Positions 1-7,623 of a stretch of 64,000 nucleotides of DNA are shown one piece after another (positions within the stretch are counted from its first letter, which is position 1; every line of letters starts with the position of its first letter). The notes beneath the pieces are model-generated. The model searched no databases. It saw only the letters and a list, made by a program, of their open reading frames with translations, and had not been told where the DNA came from. A program made the translations under genes and the position numbers. Origin of the DNA: JBDGYW01 sp964580055 (GTDB lineage: Bacteria > Gemmatimonadota > Gemmatimonadetes > Gemmatimonadales > GWC2-71-9); assembly GCA_964580055.1 (NCBI GenBank), contig CAZOJI010000008.1, forward strand, positions 52,244 to 116,243, in the 5' to 3' direction.

Positions 1-311
1 GGAGATATCGAGAAGTCTGCAGGGAGCGTGACGAGGCAATCCCGTTTGGGCCTGTCGGTCAATTCCAATGCCGCCCGCACGAGCGTTTCCATGGCGGTCG
101 CATATCCGACTGATCTTTCTGCTGTGATGAGGGTCAACGGCAGCGCGCGCCTGTAAGCTTCCAGCGTCTCCGTGGTCCCGTCGGTCGATCCACGGTCCAG
201 TACCAGGAGTTGGTATTCTCGAGCAAACTCCTCGAACACCCGGCGGACCTTCCAGAGAACCAGGCCTGCAGTAGGCGAATTGTCTTGTGTTGAAACGCAG
301 ACGTAAATCAT
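1..311 (-). CDS. Glycosyltransferase family 2, N-terminal part (cut by window edge)
   Basis: The minus strand carries an open frame starting with ATG at 311 and running off the left edge after 103 codons. It begins MIYVCVSTQDNSPTAG, has the nucleotide-sugar-binding motif DRGSTDGT near residue 40 (usual form DDGSTDGT), and reaches LPADFS near residue 100, where the family has its metal-binding D-x-D region. This is the GT-A fold start of GT2 enzymes, which move a sugar from a nucleotide donor to a lipid, polysaccharide or protein acceptor at the cytoplasmic face of the membrane. The acceptor cannot be told from this part. The first D of the usual DDGS is replaced by LD-R, a tolerated variation. 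Confidence 0.7.
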   Translation of the reverse strand, partial: MIYVCVSTQDNSPTAGLVLWKVRRVFEEFAREYQLLVLDRGSTDGTTETLEAYRRALPLTLITAERSVGYATAMETLVRAALELTDRPKRDCLVTLPADFSIS

Positions 312-480
312 GGTCGTCTCTCAAAGTCTCCCGGCGTTTCGCTCATGCATACTACCCCCTACCCCACAGACGCGTCGAGGTATCCAATATAGACGAGCGT
401 TTGTTCGCCCGCGAAGGAGTTGCACAGGTGTTACTTTCTCGACCGCCCCGATTGCCGAGCAGTGCCATCAAACAGTGCTG

Positions 481-984
481 TCAGCGTTCGGTACCCACGA
501 CGCCCGTGTCGAGAGGTGCGAACAAGGGGCATCGCTCGCTGCTCACTGCGCTCCACATTACGCGCAGCCCGTATAGTGGAACGGTCGCGGTGGCGCTGGA
601 CACGCTTCCCAGTTGCGGCACCGAAGACGGTAGAGGATCGGAGTCATAGATGAGGACTCCCTTGAAGGTTTCAAGGGAATCTTCCACCAGAGCGAGTGCG
701 AATCCTGGTTCCGAAGGGAACCCCTCGCCTTCGTAGCCGAGGATGACCCCCTCAGCTCCTTCTGCCACTATCGCGTGCCCTGTCCCGTATCCGACGACTC
801 TGGCTGGGACGACACCCTCCAATCCAGCGGGTCTCTCTTGGAGGATCTTGCCCGGTTCTTGGAGTTGGTTCAGGACCATCGTGGCTCCGGCGACTGCCGA
901 AATACCACAGACGGGGTTGCTTTCGGGGTCTCGCTCGCTGCAAGACACTAGCAGTAGAACGAAAATCAAGTATCTGGGTTTCAT
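481..984 (-). CDS. Hypothetical lipoprotein, 167 aa
   Basis: The protein starts with a short charged stretch, a hydrophobic core and a lipobox (LLLVSC, cysteine at about residue 15), so it should be a lipid-anchored envelope protein. The mature part begins CSERDPESNPVCGISAVAG and has no motif that I recognise. A glycine-rich stretch around residues 60-90 (GYGTGHAIVAEGAEGVILGY) could form beta structure. It is transcribed in the same direction as the glycosyltransferase fragment, 169 bases upstream of it, and is divergent from the coiled-coil gene at 1121, leaving 136 bases for two promoters. Function unknown. Confidence 0.6.
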   Translation of the reverse strand: MKPRYLIFVLLLVSCSERDPESNPVCGISAVAGATMVLNQLQEPGKILQERPAGLEGVVPARVVGYGTGHAIVAEGAEGVILGYEGEGFPSEPGFALALVEDSLETFKGVLIYDSDPLPSSVPQLGSVSSATATVPLYGLRVMWSAVSSERCPLFAPLDTGVVGTER

Positions 985-1120
985 GTCTGAAATCTTACCT
1001 CACGATACCGTGGCTGACCAGTCTATGCCAGGTAGGTTTGCTTGACCAGGCTCGGGGTGGGGCGTATCGTTTTCCATTGACGAGGTGCGGAGAAAAAGGA
1101 CGAAGCTGAGGTGGAGCCCG

Positions 1121-1666
1121 ATGTTCGAACGCCTTCGCGCAGCTATTGACGCCGCTCTGGACGCTGCCAGTTCACCCGCGGACAAGCGAGACATCGTGTC
1201 TGGGATGAGAGATGCCGTAATCGAAGCGCATGCAGCCTTGCAGGGAATGCGGGACGGGCTTTCGCGAACCGAACAGGAACTTGCTGCGGAGAAGAAGAAT
1301 CTCGAAGATGCCGAACGCCGCGGCCGAATGGCTGCTGGCATAGGTGATCATGAGACCGTTGAGATCGCTGAGCGGTTCGCCGCCAAGCACAAGGAGCGCG
1401 TGAGTGTGCTGGAAAGGAAAGTGGAGGCACAACGCGCGGAGATCGCGCTCATGGAACGAGAACTGAGTGAGATGAAGGCGCAGATGAAGAAGGTTGCGGG
1501 ATCGAGTTCCGTTGAGAACGCGTGGCGGGGGATCGAGACGGCAGGCGGCACAAGACCCGGCGCTGACACCAACGACGAAGTGCTAAGAGAGAGATTCGAC
1601 AGAGTTGCACGCGAAGCCCAGGCGGATGCGCAACTCGAAGCTCTCAAGAAGCGGATGGGGAGATAG
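1121..1666 (+). CDS. Coiled-coil protein (PspA-like shape), 181 aa
   Basis: The likely start is ATG at 1121 (MFERLRAAIDAALDAA), behind GAGGTGGAG; a GTG at 1085 in the same frame has no better ribosome site. The protein is almost entirely charged alpha-helix: helices around residues 10-50, a long coiled coil around 55-130 rich in E, K, R and A, then a flexible linker and a last helix to residue 181. The MF..L..-start plus antiparallel coiled coil recalls PspA/IM30 membrane-maintenance proteins, but no family-specific motif is visible, so this is only a resemblance. Its stop lies 4 bases before the RemA-like gene, so the two are probably co-translated. Confidence 0.6.
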   Translation: MFERLRAAIDAALDAASSPADKRDIVSGMRDAVIEAHAALQGMRDGLSRTEQELAAEKKNLEDAERRGRMAAGIGDHETVEIAERFAAKHKERVSVLERKVEAQRAEIALMERELSEMKAQMKKVAGSSSVENAWRGIETAGGTRPGADTNDEVLRERFDRVAREAQADAQLEALKKRMGR

Positions 1667-1670
1667 GCCC

Positions 1671-2075
1671 ATGAGCATGGAGATCAAGCCTGACCGCATG
1701 GTTTCTCTCGGTTACGGGAAGTATTGGCGTTCTGATGCGATCGTGGGACTCACGCCGATCGAAGAGGACAGAGGCCCAGGACGGCGCACCGAGGTGTACA
1801 CGGCAACAATCGAGGATCCGGTCATCGCATCACGTAGCGAGCAGGCGATTCTGCGAGACATGGCGGTAGCGAGCGATCAGCATTTCCAGATTCAGGAGGT
1901 TCGAGAGGCTCTCGCGGACATACTCGATGCGCTCGAAGATATCCCGGATGTGCTGGGGCGAATGCTCGCTGCAGAGGCAAAGTTCGATGTCCCAGCCTGG
2001 AGAAGCCGGATCCATGCATTGCTGAGGGTGGAGACACCCGAGGCTTCCGAAAACCAGAGCGACCTCTTCGGCTAG
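1671..2075 (+). CDS. RemA/DUF370-like protein with helical C-terminal extension, 134 aa
   Basis: Start ATG at 1671 (MSMEIKPDRM); a second ATG lies at 1677. Residues about 9-30 (RMVSLGYGKYWRSDAIVGL) and 37-63 (GRRTEVYTATIEDPVIASRS) align by eye with the two halves of the RemA/DUF370 family, whose hallmark is a G-[RK]-[RK]-T-x-x-V-I-x-x-D segment. The helix that normally joins the halves is about 20 residues shorter here. RemA proteins are small DNA-binding biofilm or sporulation regulators in Firmicutes. A helical tail (residues 65-125) is added. It is coupled to the upstream coiled-coil gene, and its stop overlaps the convergent symporter stop by 4 bases. The family call is tentative. Confidence 0.5.
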   Translation: MSMEIKPDRMVSLGYGKYWRSDAIVGLTPIEEDRGPGRRTEVYTATIEDPVIASRSEQAILRDMAVASDQHFQIQEVREALADILDALEDIPDVLGRMLAAEAKFDVPAWRSRIHALLRVETPEASENQSDLFG

Positions 2076-3568
2076 ATTGGTTCTCGTCGTTCTTTCGTGA
2101 AAAACGGCGCCCATTTATCCGGCGGAGAGGGCTTAGTGAGGAGACTCGCCAGGATTAGAAGACCAACCGAGAACACGACTCCGGGTATCACGATGTAGTC
2201 GCTGCTGGCAAAATCAAACTCGGTTCCACCGAAAGCAAGTGTGAAATCGATACCCAATACACTCAACACCTTGATTCCCACTATGCTCGCCAGCCCGCCT
2301 GCAATGCATGCGACCCCTCCCTGAGGCGTGACACGCTTCCACAGGAAGCAGGCCAGCAAAGCCGGTGTGAGGCTTGCGCCCACCAGTGAATAGGCATAGA
2401 GAGCCATTTCGAGCACCGTAGTGAACTGGGTTAGCAGAACGATTCCCAGGGCTCCAAACAACACGATAGAGGCCCTCTGTACGCTCACCTTCTGCTTCTC
2501 GCTAGCCTGAGGATTGACGAAACGTTGGTAGATGTCGCGGCTCACATTGGTCGAAGGTACGAGCAAAAACGTGTTGCCAGTCGAAAGCACGATCGCCACA
2601 GCAGCAGCCAACAAAACCGCACCACCTAGAGTTGGGAGCGCCTCTTTGGCAAGGAAGAGTATGATTGTCTCTGAGGCAGCGCGTCCGACCACGGAGGTCT
2701 GCTCCATCAAGTCAGGGTACGCAGCACGGCCCACAATGGCCAGTAGTGCTAACGCCGTTTCGAGAATCACGACGCCTGTGACCATTCCCAGAACCGCCTG
2801 CCTGGCCGCGCGTGCGTTCTTGGCAGAAAAGAACTTCTGGTAGATGCCGCTCTCACCCATTAGCAGCAGGAAAGTGGGCATGGCCACTCCAAACGCCCAA
2901 AGGACATTGTGGCCGCCCAGCACTGTTGTGTGGCCGCTCGGTAGCGCGTCGATGACGGTGCTGACGCCGCCCAATTGAAATACCATGTAGGGCAGTGCCA
3001 GCAACACGGCTACCGAGATGATGATTCCGTTGAAGATGTCCACCGTCACGATCGACACCATGCCGGCGAGGGCAGTGAACACGACTATCGCGGTAGCGGT
3101 AATCAGCATTCCCGCGTTGGGAGAGATCGCTCCGTCGGTGACTATGCTGAGGATCCAACCGCCGCCACGAAACTGATATGCCGCGATGGTAACGTATGCG
3201 AGAATGATTGCAACGGTGCCCAGTATTCTGGCGACTGCATTGTAGCGTTTTTCGAGTAGATCGGGGACCGTGTATTCTGCGATCCGCCGCACTCGGCCGG
3301 CAAGGAAGTAGACACAGACCAGACCCACCCATGCGCCGAACGAAAACCATAGCTCGGCGATTCCCGTGCGATACGCGAGCCCCGCACCTCCGAAGAGCGA
3401 ACCCGATCCGATCCAGGTGCACACGAGCGTGCCTACGAGCAAGAAGACCGGCACAGAGCGTCCGGCCACGGCGAAATCCTCATGGCTCTGCACTTTCTTG
3501 GATCGCCACAGGCTCACGCCGATGAGGATCAGCGGATAACCAAGCACAACTGTAACCAAAAAGCTCAT
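2072..3568 (-). CDS. Sodium:solute symporter (SSS family), 498 aa
   Basis: A strong ribosome site (GGAGGGCC) places the start at ATG 3568 (MSFLVTVVLGYPLILIG) rather than at the longer frame at 3586. The protein is a chain of about 13 hydrophobic segments. After the first it has the family's WRSKK..EDFAVAGRS segment, then the conserved G-x-x-x-T-W-I-G-x-x-S-x-x-G region of TM2 (TWIGSGSLFGG) that forms part of the sodium/substrate site. SSS proteins import proline, pantothenate, sugars, acetate or other solutes with Na+; the substrate cannot be named from sequence alone. It is the last gene of the gcv-lipM-opp run, and its ATG overlaps the stop of the small ORF before it (ATGA). Confidence 0.9.
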   Translation of the reverse strand: MSFLVTVVLGYPLILIGVSLWRSKKVQSHEDFAVAGRSVPVFLLVGTLVCTWIGSGSLFGGAGLAYRTGIAELWFSFGAWVGLVCVYFLAGRVRRIAEYTVPDLLEKRYNAVARILGTVAIILAYVTIAAYQFRGGGWILSIVTDGAISPNAGMLITATAIVVFTALAGMVSIVTVDIFNGIIISVAVLLALPYMVFQLGGVSTVIDALPSGHTTVLGGHNVLWAFGVAMPTFLLLMGESGIYQKFFSAKNARAARQAVLGMVTGVVILETALALLAIVGRAAYPDLMEQTSVVGRAASETIILFLAKEALPTLGGAVLLAAAVAIVLSTGNTFLLVPSTNVSRDIYQRFVNPQASEKQKVSVQRASIVLFGALGIVLLTQFTTVLEMALYAYSLVGASLTPALLACFLWKRVTPQGGVACIAGGLASIVGIKVLSVLGIDFTLAFGGTEFDFASSDYIVIPGVVFSVGLLILASLLTKPSPPDKWAPFFTKERREPI

Positions 3569-3852
3569 ATGGGCCCTCCTAAACACCTGCGATGAGCAGG
3601 GCGATCCACTGTAATGGCGTGCACAGGCTCAACAAAGGCGGCACAATACGACCGACATAAATAGCACGAAGTCGCTTGTGTGGCTACCAGTGAATCAATC
3701 CAATTACAGCTTCCATCTGCTCTCTGTGGCTGTGCTCCAGATGAGACACACCAATCAAGCATATCGGCAACAGACTGGAACCGCTGTTTCCTGAAAGTTT
3801 CCCAGATTCGTTGCGCCTGGCTAGGATGATCTCGGGCGTGGTGAGTCATCAC
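3565..3852 (-). CDS. Possible small coupled gene, 95 aa, function unknown
   Basis: This frame fills the 280 bases between the last ABC ATPase and the symporter. It starts with GTG at 3852, overlapping the ATPase stop (GTGA), with an ATG one codon later, and its TGA overlaps the symporter ATG (ATGA). Overlaps at both ends are what translational coupling looks like and are the main reason to list it. The product has a helical charged first half (QAQRIWETFRKQRFQSVADM) and a cysteine-containing second half (C-Y-L-C-R-S-Y-C). I recognise no family. The amino acid make-up of the second half is unremarkable, so it could also be a chance frame in a leader region. Confidence 0.35.
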   Translation of the reverse strand: MMTHHARDHPSQAQRIWETFRKQRFQSVADMLDWCVSSGAQPQRADGSCNWIDSLVATQATSCYLCRSYCAAFVEPVHAITVDRPAHRRCLGGPI

Positions 3853-4841
3853 AGCAGCATCTCTTCCGGATAGTAACAGGCTACGTGGCGTCCGGGGCGA
3901 ACTTCCTTCAGGACGGGCTCAACAGTGCGGCATGTATCGTCCTTGCGAGGGTGGGGACACCGTGAATAGAAAACACATCCTTGGGGGCGCATCCGGGCAC
4001 TGGGCATGTCTCCACTGAGAACGATACGCGCGCTCCGGGCATCGGGATCCGGAATCGGGATTGCCGAAAGGAGCGATGCGCTGTAGGGGTGGAGTGGCTC
4101 CGCGTAGACGTCTTCCGCCGCCGCCACTTCCATCAGCCGGCCCAAATACATGACGGCGACGCGGTCGGCGACATGGCGTACGACGGCGAGATCGTGGGCT
4201 ATGAACAAATACGTGAGGCCACGCGACTTGCGGAGATCTGCGAGAAGATTCAAGACCTGCGCCTGCACGGAGACGTCTAGTGCGGAAACAGGCTCGTCGA
4301 GTACGAGGAATTCCGGTTCTACCGAGAGTGCACGAGCGATTCCCACCCTCTGGCGTTGACCACCGGACAGCTCGTGCGGATAGCTTTCCATGTGCGACAC
4401 GTCCATTCCCACTTCATGGAACAACCTGGCGACGCGCTCTCTCGCATCTCTCCTCTCGCAAATGCGATGAACGAGGATCGGCTCGTGGACCGCCGCTCCA
4501 ACGGTCATTCGTGGATTCAGTGCACCATATGGATCCTGAAACACGATCTGCATGCGACGCCTCAAGGCACGCAGCCTCTTTGCATCTAATGCGAGCACGT
4601 CGATACCATCGAAGACGACTCGGCCGGATGTAGGCTTAACCAGTCTCAGCACGCATCGTCCGAGCGTCGTCTTGCCGCTTCCACTCTCTCCGACCAAACC
4701 AAGCGATCCCCCACGAGCGATTGATAGTGTCACATTATCCACCGCACGTATGCTGGCCGTTTTGGAGAATAACTCCCCGGAAGCTCGGTAGTCCTTGACC
4801 AACTCAATCACTTCGAGCAAGGCGCCGTTCGCTTCAGTCAT
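3849..4841 (-). CDS. Oligo/dipeptide ABC transporter ATPase, OppF/DppF type, 330 aa
   Basis: This is the second of two nucleotide-binding subunits of the peptide importer. It has Walker A GESGSGKTT near residue 53, the Q-loop VFQDPYGALNPR typical of Opp/Dpp ATPases, signature LSGGQRQRVGIARAL, Walker B FLVLDEPVSALD and the switch histidine in LFIAHDLAVVRH. The C-terminal oligopeptide-transporter extension carries CVFYSRCPHP with its cysteines, which in this family hold an iron-sulfur cluster or a disulfide. ATP hydrolysis here and in the paired OppD drives peptide uptake through the membrane subunits. Its ATG overlaps the OppD stop by 4 bases. Confidence 0.92.
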   Translation of the reverse strand: MTEANGALLEVIELVKDYRASGELFSKTASIRAVDNVTLSIARGGSLGLVGESGSGKTTLGRCVLRLVKPTSGRVVFDGIDVLALDAKRLRALRRRMQIVFQDPYGALNPRMTVGAAVHEPILVHRICERRDARERVARLFHEVGMDVSHMESYPHELSGGQRQRVGIARALSVEPEFLVLDEPVSALDVSVQAQVLNLLADLRKSRGLTYLFIAHDLAVVRHVADRVAVMYLGRLMEVAAAEDVYAEPLHPYSASLLSAIPIPDPDARSARIVLSGDMPSARMRPQGCVFYSRCPHPRKDDTCRTVEPVLKEVRPGRHVACYYPEEMLL

Positions 4842-5824
4842 ACCTGGTTACCATGGGAATCTTCCACCAGCCAACATCGAGCGTGGCGACCCGACCCTAC
4901 TCTTAGCAGCGGCGGCTCGTTCGTTCGACAGCGGTCCCAAGCGTGAGGGCATCTTGGGTGGAAACGGCAGGCGAGTGGCCACGCCGTTGAAGGTGGTACC
5001 GCACCCGGTATGGTTTCTAGTCGCTCCACTTGCTGGTCGACCCTTGGGACCGCCCGCAGGAGGGCCTGGGTGTAGGGGTGCCGGGCGTCTCGGAACAACG
5101 CCAGGGTCGCCGCCGTCTCGACTATCCTCCCTGCATACATAACGGCAACGCGGTCCGCGATGCCAGCTACTATGCCCAGGTCATGCGTTATCAAGAGTAC
5201 CGACATCCTCAGTTGCTCCCTGAGGTCCGTCAACAACTCGAGGATCTGTGCCTGAATGGTGACGTCGAGAGCGGTAGTGGGTTCGTCGGCGATCAGAATC
5301 TTGGGGTTGCACGACAACGCGATGGCTATCATCACCCGTTGCTGCATGCCTCCGCTCATCTGATGGGGGTAATCAAATATCCGTTTGGCCGGATCAGGAA
5401 TTCCGACGAGCCGGAGTAGCTCTACGGCCTTTTCGCGCGCGGCTTTCTTGGTGATCCTTCCATGGGACTGAAGAGTCTCTGAGATCTGGGATCCGACGGT
5501 CAACACGGGATTGAGGCTGGCGGTTGGTTCCTGGAAGACCATTGCGATTTCTGCGCCTCGAATTCTACGCAGTCGATGCGTAGGCAGTTCCAATAGGTTG
5601 GAACCGTCGAATTCAACGACGCTTTCTCCGGATATCTCGCCGGGAGGCTCGATGAGTCTCAGGATCGAGAGCGCTGTGACCGTCTTACCGCACCCGGATT
5701 CCCCCACGACGCCGAGGGTTTCACCTTCCATGAGGTCGAATGACACGTTGTCGACGGCACGTGCCGTGCCCTTGTCGGTGCTGAACCTAGTGCTGAGGTT
5801 CCGGACACTCAACAAAGTGGTCAT
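4838..5824 (-). CDS. Oligo/dipeptide ABC transporter ATPase, OppD/DppD type, 328 aa
   Basis: First nucleotide-binding subunit of the peptide importer. Visible parts are Walker A GESGCGKTVT near residue 40, Q-loop MVFQEPTASLNPVLTVG, signature MSGGMQQRVMIAIALS (the MSGGM form is typical of OppD), Walker B ILIADEPTTALDVT and LLITHDLGIVAG. The C-terminal Opp extension holds CRFHPRCPHAWDRC, a four-cysteine region. It works as a heterodimer with the next gene. The start ATG overlaps the permease stop (TAATG), and its own stop overlaps the next ATG, so the transporter genes are translated as a block. Confidence 0.92.
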   Translation of the reverse strand: MTTLLSVRNLSTRFSTDKGTARAVDNVSFDLMEGETLGVVGESGCGKTVTALSILRLIEPPGEISGESVVEFDGSNLLELPTHRLRRIRGAEIAMVFQEPTASLNPVLTVGSQISETLQSHGRITKKAAREKAVELLRLVGIPDPAKRIFDYPHQMSGGMQQRVMIAIALSCNPKILIADEPTTALDVTIQAQILELLTDLREQLRMSVLLITHDLGIVAGIADRVAVMYAGRIVETAATLALFRDARHPYTQALLRAVPRVDQQVERLETIPGAVPPSTAWPLACRFHPRCPHAWDRCRTNEPPLLRVGSGRHARCWLVEDSHGNQV

Positions 5825-6651
5825 TACGATTTGGGGTCAATAGCGTTGCGCAGGCCGTCACCCATGAGGCTGAAGCCAACGACAATGAGGACAATCACGA
5901 GTCCAGGAAACGTCGAGATCCACCAGGCCTGATTCAGGAGGTGCATTCCATCACTGATGATCCCACCCAGAGAGGCGGTGGGCGGACGTACTCCGGCGCC
6001 AAGATACGAAAGCCCTGCCTCGATGAGAATGATGTGTCCCAGGCCAAGCGTTGCGGCAACCACGACCGGGCCGATGATGTTCGGAAGTAAATGGTTCATC
6101 AAGGTGCGCAACCGTCTGAGTCCCAAAGCATGCGCAGCCAGAACGAAATCACGTTGACGCAAGCTCAACACCTCCGCTCGGACGAGCCTGCTGGTGCCGA
6201 ACCAACTGGTGAGTCCCAATACACAGATTAATCCCAATACTCCGGAGGGGAACAGGGTAATCAGCACGAGCAACAGGACCAGCCTTGGCACGGCCAGAGC
6301 TGCATCCACCAGTCGCATGAGCACCGTATCTACGATACCCCGAAAGTAACCGGCCAGCAGACCGACGCCCGTCCCGATCGACAATGACAGTAGTATCGAC
6401 ACCGTAGCTATCGCGAGGGACAGCCTCACGCCGGAGACCACGCGGCTGAGCACATCGCGCCCGATTTGATCGGTACCGAAGGGGTGTGCCGGCGAAGGCG
6501 GCTGCTGTTGCAGCGCGTATCCCAGTTGTTCTGCGGGGTGGTATTGAATGAAGTAAGGTGCAAAAGCCGCCACGAGAATCAACGCGCATACCAGGAGAGC
6601 GCCGAGCCTCGCTCTCCGATCTCTAAGGAAACGCCTCAGCGGACTGCTCAT
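5824..6651 (-). CDS. Peptide ABC transporter permease, DppC/OppC type, 275 aa
   Basis: Inner-membrane permease subunit. The N-terminus has a cytoplasmic FLRDRRARLGA stretch, a first membrane helix, and the OppC-type N-terminal motif HPFGTDQIGRDVLSRV (residues about 57-72). About five further helices follow. The EAA loop that docks the ATPase lies near LSLRQRDFVLAAHALGLRR. Length fits DppC proteins. It pairs with the OppB-type permease just upstream, overlapping it by 4 bases (ATGA). Confidence 0.9.
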   Translation of the reverse strand: MSSPLRRFLRDRRARLGALLVCALILVAAFAPYFIQYHPAEQLGYALQQQPPSPAHPFGTDQIGRDVLSRVVSGVRLSLAIATVSILLSLSIGTGVGLLAGYFRGIVDTVLMRLVDAALAVPRLVLLLVLITLFPSGVLGLICVLGLTSWFGTSRLVRAEVLSLRQRDFVLAAHALGLRRLRTLMNHLLPNIIGPVVVAATLGLGHIILIEAGLSYLGAGVRPPTASLGGIISDGMHLLNQAWWISTFPGLVIVLIVVGFSLMGDGLRNAIDPKS

Positions 6652-7622
6652 GCTTCCCGTCGCGTACGTGGGTCCGTCAGGCGGTAGAGCAGATCGGCGA
6701 TCGAGTTACCCACCACGACCATTGCTGCTGCAACGATCGCCATTCCGGTCACGAGCGGATAATCGCGATTCCTGAACGCATCCACAGCGAGCTTACCCAG
6801 TCCAGGCCATGAGAACACCTCTTCGACGAGAACCGCACCCGACAGTAACACCGGAAACGACAGTCCGAACAGGGTGATGACTGGCAGAAGGGCATTACGG
6901 AGAGCGTGTCTGTAGAGTACGCTGTTCTCAGAAAGCCCCTTTGCTCGCGCGGTTCGAACGTATTCCTGGCTCAAGGCATCGATCATCGCGGCACGTTGGA
7001 AGCGGGCCGTTGATGCCGCTCCGATGACGCCCAATGTGATTGCGGGCAACACCAGGTGCTTTGCGTGATCCAAGGCCGATCCAAACAGCGAAAGGTGCGG
7101 ATACAGCCACGGAGTCCGCATGCCACTTGGAGGGAACCAGCCGAGCCCGATCGAAAAGACCAATATCAACATCAATCCCAGCCAGAATACGGGGATCGAG
7201 AACACGAGGAGAATGATGAGAGACAGCCCGTCGTCGATGAGCGATCGGTGGCGCGTACCTTGAAAAGCGCCGATCGCAATGCCCAAAGAAAAATCGATCA
7301 GCAGAGCTGCAATAGCGAGGACTATCGTGGCCGGTATCCTCGACTTTATTGCCGTCCATACAGACAGTGGCCACGAGTAGGAGTATCCGAGGTTTCCGTG
7401 CGCCACGTTCCACATGTATCGCAAATATCGTTCTGGGAGCGGCCGGTCGAGTCCGAAATTCACGCGCAGCTGATCGGCCACTTCCGCCGGTACACTCTCT
7501 GCCGCTGCCAGTGCGTCGACGGGATCGCCCTCCGCCAGTTGCAATAGCACAAAGGTGAACGTGGCCACCACGAAGACGATGGCTACGCCTTGTAGCAGTC
7601 GTCCAGCAACGCTCCACAGCAC
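6648..7622 (-). CDS. Peptide ABC transporter permease, DppB/OppB type, 324 aa
   Basis: Membrane permease with an N-terminal helix (VAIVFVVATFTFVLLQLA), the family segment LRVNFGLDRPLPERYLRYM, then five more helices and the ATPase-docking EAA loop LSQEYVRTARAKGLSE. It forms the channel with the OppC-type partner for uptake of di- or oligopeptides (nickel and other substrates are also known in the family). The start is GTG at 7622, one base after the stop of the binding-protein gene. That gap implies coupled translation. Confidence 0.9.
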   Translation of the reverse strand: MLWSVAGRLLQGVAIVFVVATFTFVLLQLAEGDPVDALAAAESVPAEVADQLRVNFGLDRPLPERYLRYMWNVAHGNLGYSYSWPLSVWTAIKSRIPATIVLAIAALLIDFSLGIAIGAFQGTRHRSLIDDGLSLIILLVFSIPVFWLGLMLILVFSIGLGWFPPSGMRTPWLYPHLSLFGSALDHAKHLVLPAITLGVIGAASTARFQRAAMIDALSQEYVRTARAKGLSENSVLYRHALRNALLPVITLFGLSFPVLLSGAVLVEEVFSWPGLGKLAVDAFRNRDYPLVTGMAIVAAAMVVVGNSIADLLYRLTDPRTRREA

Positions 7623-7623
7623 G

